Below are positions 47,695-49,161 of a stretch of 49,161 nt of DNA, one piece after another (the stretch's first letter is position 1; each line of letters opens with the position of its first letter). Where the stretch lies: positions 1 through 49,161 of the forward strand of contig NZ_JAGSOG010000032.1 in the NCBI RefSeq assembly GCF_018139695.1. The letters run 5' to 3'. Position numbers and translations under genes: made by a program. This stretch comes from Actinospica durhamensis. Its GTDB lineage: Bacteria; Actinomycetota; Actinomycetes; Streptomycetales; Catenulisporaceae. Under the pieces are notes generated by a model. That model was given only the letters and a program-made list of their open reading frames with translations, was not told the DNA's origin and did not search any database.

Positions 47695-48468
47695 ATGACG
47701 AGAATCCCGCGCGGGGCGGCGGTCCTGCCGGCGGTACTGCCGCCGGGCCAGTGCCACCTGTGGCTGGTCCGGGTACGCCGGCGCCCCGGCTGGCTCGGCC
47801 TGCTGGACCCGCGCGAGCGGCGGCAGGCGCAGCGGCTCTGCGACAGCGGCGCGGCGGACGTCCTGGTCACCTCGCGCGCCGTGCAGCGCCTGGTCGGCGC
47901 GCGGTACCTGGGCGTGCCGCCGGCCGAGGTGGAAATCAACCGCGACTGCGCACACTGCGACAGGTCCGGCGAGCACCAGGGCCGGCCCAGATTCCGTGAT
48001 TCAGACCTCGATTATTCGGTCTCGCACAGCGACGGCTGGGTCCTGATGGCAATCACCCGGACCGGGCTGGTCGGGGTGGACATCGAGGACCTGGCCTCGG
48101 CGCCCGAGCCCGAGGGCTTCGCCCGGACCGTGCTGACCTCCGCCGAACGCGAGCAGTTCGACCGACTGGCGCCGGCGGCCGGGCCGCGTTGGCTGATGGG
48201 CGCGTGGACGCGTAAGGAGGCTGCGATGAAGCTGACCGGCCTCGGCCTGGCGGCCTCGCCTCGGGCTCTGGACGTGAGCGGGCCCACGGTCGCGGCTGCC
48301 GAGGTGCCGCGCTGGCCGGCCGCCGACGTACACCTGCGCGCCGTCCCGGCCCCGGACCACCACGTGGCCGCGCTGGCCACGACGGTGCCGGGCATGGAGC
48401 TGCGGCGGTTCACCCTGCCGCGGCCCGCGGCCGGGCTGAGGTTCCATCCGGGCGCCACCCTCTCCTAG
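47695..48468 (+). CDS. Sfp-type 4'-phosphopantetheinyl transferase
   Basis: This 257-residue enzyme has the paired motifs of the Sfp family: SVSHSDGWVLMAI, then GVDIEDL (D129, E131 bind Mg) and WTRKEAAMKLTG (K174, E175, A176). It transfers phosphopantetheine from CoA to the carrier-domain serines, here the PKS ACPs and the two discrete ACPs. It probably forms one unit with the two dehydrogenase genes (59 bp away) and the LAL regulator (11 bp downstream). The length is usual. The C-terminal part after the KEA motif is diverged but keeps the fold pattern. Confidence 0.93.
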   Translation: MTRIPRGAAVLPAVLPPGQCHLWLVRVRRRPGWLGLLDPRERRQAQRLCDSGAADVLVTSRAVQRLVGARYLGVPPAEVEINRDCAHCDRSGEHQGRPRFRDSDLDYSVSHSDGWVLMAITRTGLVGVDIEDLASAPEPEGFARTVLTSAEREQFDRLAPAAGPRWLMGAWTRKEAAMKLTGLGLAASPRALDVSGPTVAAAEVPRWPAADVHLRAVPAPDHHVAALATTVPGMELRRFTLPRPAAGLRFHPGATLS

Positions 48469-48479
48469 GAGTCGCACTC

Positions 48480-49161
48480 ATGGCGGTCATGCAAGTTCTG
48501 CCGGAGCAGCCGGCGCAGCTGGAGCAGTTCGAAAAGCTCGAACAGCTCGAACAGTTGGAGAACGAGGCCGGGGACGCGCATCCACTCCTCGGCCGGGAGT
48601 TCGAACGCGCCCAGGTAGAACGCGCCCTGGACGCCCTGTCACAGGGAACCGCGTGCCTGGTCGAGATCAGCGGCGACCCCGGAATCGGCAAGACCCGGAT
48701 GCTCGCACAGATCGGGTATCGCGCCCAGCGCCGCGGTTTTCCGCTGCTGGCCGGCCGCACCGCCGTGCCCGCGTGCGAACGCCCGGCCGGCGCGACACTC
48801 GGCGGCTTCGGCGCGCTCGGTGCCCTCGGCGAGGCGATCGACGACCACCTGCGCGGAGTCGCCCCGCGCTGTCTGGCGGATCTGAACCCCGAGCACCGCG
48901 AACGCCTCGCCGCGCTGTTCCCGTCGTTCCCCTCGCCCACCTCGATGCGCTCGTTCCCCTCCCTCCATGCGTTCCCCGCGTTCCCGTCTCAGGCCTCGGC
49001 TTTCGGCAACGCCCCCGAGCGGGAGCGCTCGGCTCACGGCCTCTTCCTGTCCGTCCGCGCACTGCTCGAGGCCCTCGCGTCGGCGGGTCCGATCGTGATC
49101 ACCCTGGACGACGTCCACTGGGCCGACGAGGACACCACCACCGTGCTGGCCCTCCTCCTGG
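48480..49161 (+). CDS. LAL-family regulator, truncated by window end
   Basis: The visible 227 residues are the N-terminus of a large ATP-binding LuxR-type (LAL) activator: Walker A GDPGIGKT (residues 65-72) and Walker B IVITLDDVHWADE near 206. The C-terminal LuxR domain lies beyond the window. The first 30 residues form a Glu/Gln/Leu repeat (EQLEQLE) that looks like a coiled coil. Residues about 147-178 are a Phe-Pro-Ser-rich insert. LAL proteins are typical pathway activators of PKS clusters. ATG 48480 follows AGGAG; ATG 48489 is an alternative. The partial nature is only because the window ends. Confidence 0.9.
   Translation, partial: MAVMQVLPEQPAQLEQFEKLEQLEQLENEAGDAHPLLGREFERAQVERALDALSQGTACLVEISGDPGIGKTRMLAQIGYRAQRRGFPLLAGRTAVPACERPAGATLGGFGALGALGEAIDDHLRGVAPRCLADLNPEHRERLAALFPSFPSPTSMRSFPSLHAFPAFPSQASAFGNAPERERSAHGLFLSVRALLEALASAGPIVITLDDVHWADEDTTTVLALLL

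Overview
The window is very GC-rich with strong codon-position bias, and its genes (modular type I PKS, LAL and LuxR-type regulators, Sfp-type PPTase, an FkbH-type extender cassette) point to an actinomycete, Streptomyces or a close relative. Almost all of it is one biosynthetic gene cluster for a polyketide, probably a polyketide-amide hybrid. The right edge cuts a regulator, so the cluster may continue there.

Layout. A PLP-dependent decarboxylase (113-1357, minus) diverges from a long plus-strand unit (1647-33428). That unit holds PKS1 (KSQ-AT-ACP loading module plus two KS-AT-DH-KR-ACP modules), PKS2 (KS-AT-KR-ACP), PKS3 (KS-[relic AT]-KR-ACP then KS-AT-KR-ACP), four genes for a glycerate-derived extender unit (dehydrogenase, ACP, acyl-CoA dehydrogenase, FkbH-type loader) and a type II thioesterase. 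It ends at a perfect 16-bp hairpin. Next come an aminoglycoside-phosphotransferase-like kinase (apparently frameshifted at its 3' end) and a small VOC protein. A minus-strand operon (42420-35226) encodes an ACP, an acyl-ACP ligase, an ABC exporter (ATPase and permease) and PKS4, a KS/degenerate-KR/ACP protein with no AT. A LuxR-type regulator diverges from it. Then follow a standalone NRPS condensation protein (minus) carrying dead A-domain and carrier-protein relics, a split acyl-CoA dehydrogenase pair, a PPTase, and the start of a LAL regulator.

How the parts may work together (inference). KSQ and a methylmalonyl-type AT give a propionyl starter. PKS1 would build a 2-methylhepta-2,4-dienoyl chain. 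PKS2 and PKS3 add beta-hydroxylated units, at least one probably from hydroxymalonyl-ACP. No thioesterase domain ends any PKS. The ligase-ACP-decarboxylase set resembles systems (BtrJ/BtrI/BtrK of butirosin, FlvN/FlvL/FlvO of fluvirucin) that load an acidic amino acid by its side-chain carboxylate and remove the alpha-carboxylate. The standalone condensation protein is the best candidate for joining that amine to the polyketide. Two of the six extension modules lack a working AT and no discrete AT is present, so how they are used is the main open question.

The chemistry is read from motifs only. No homology search or structure prediction was run.
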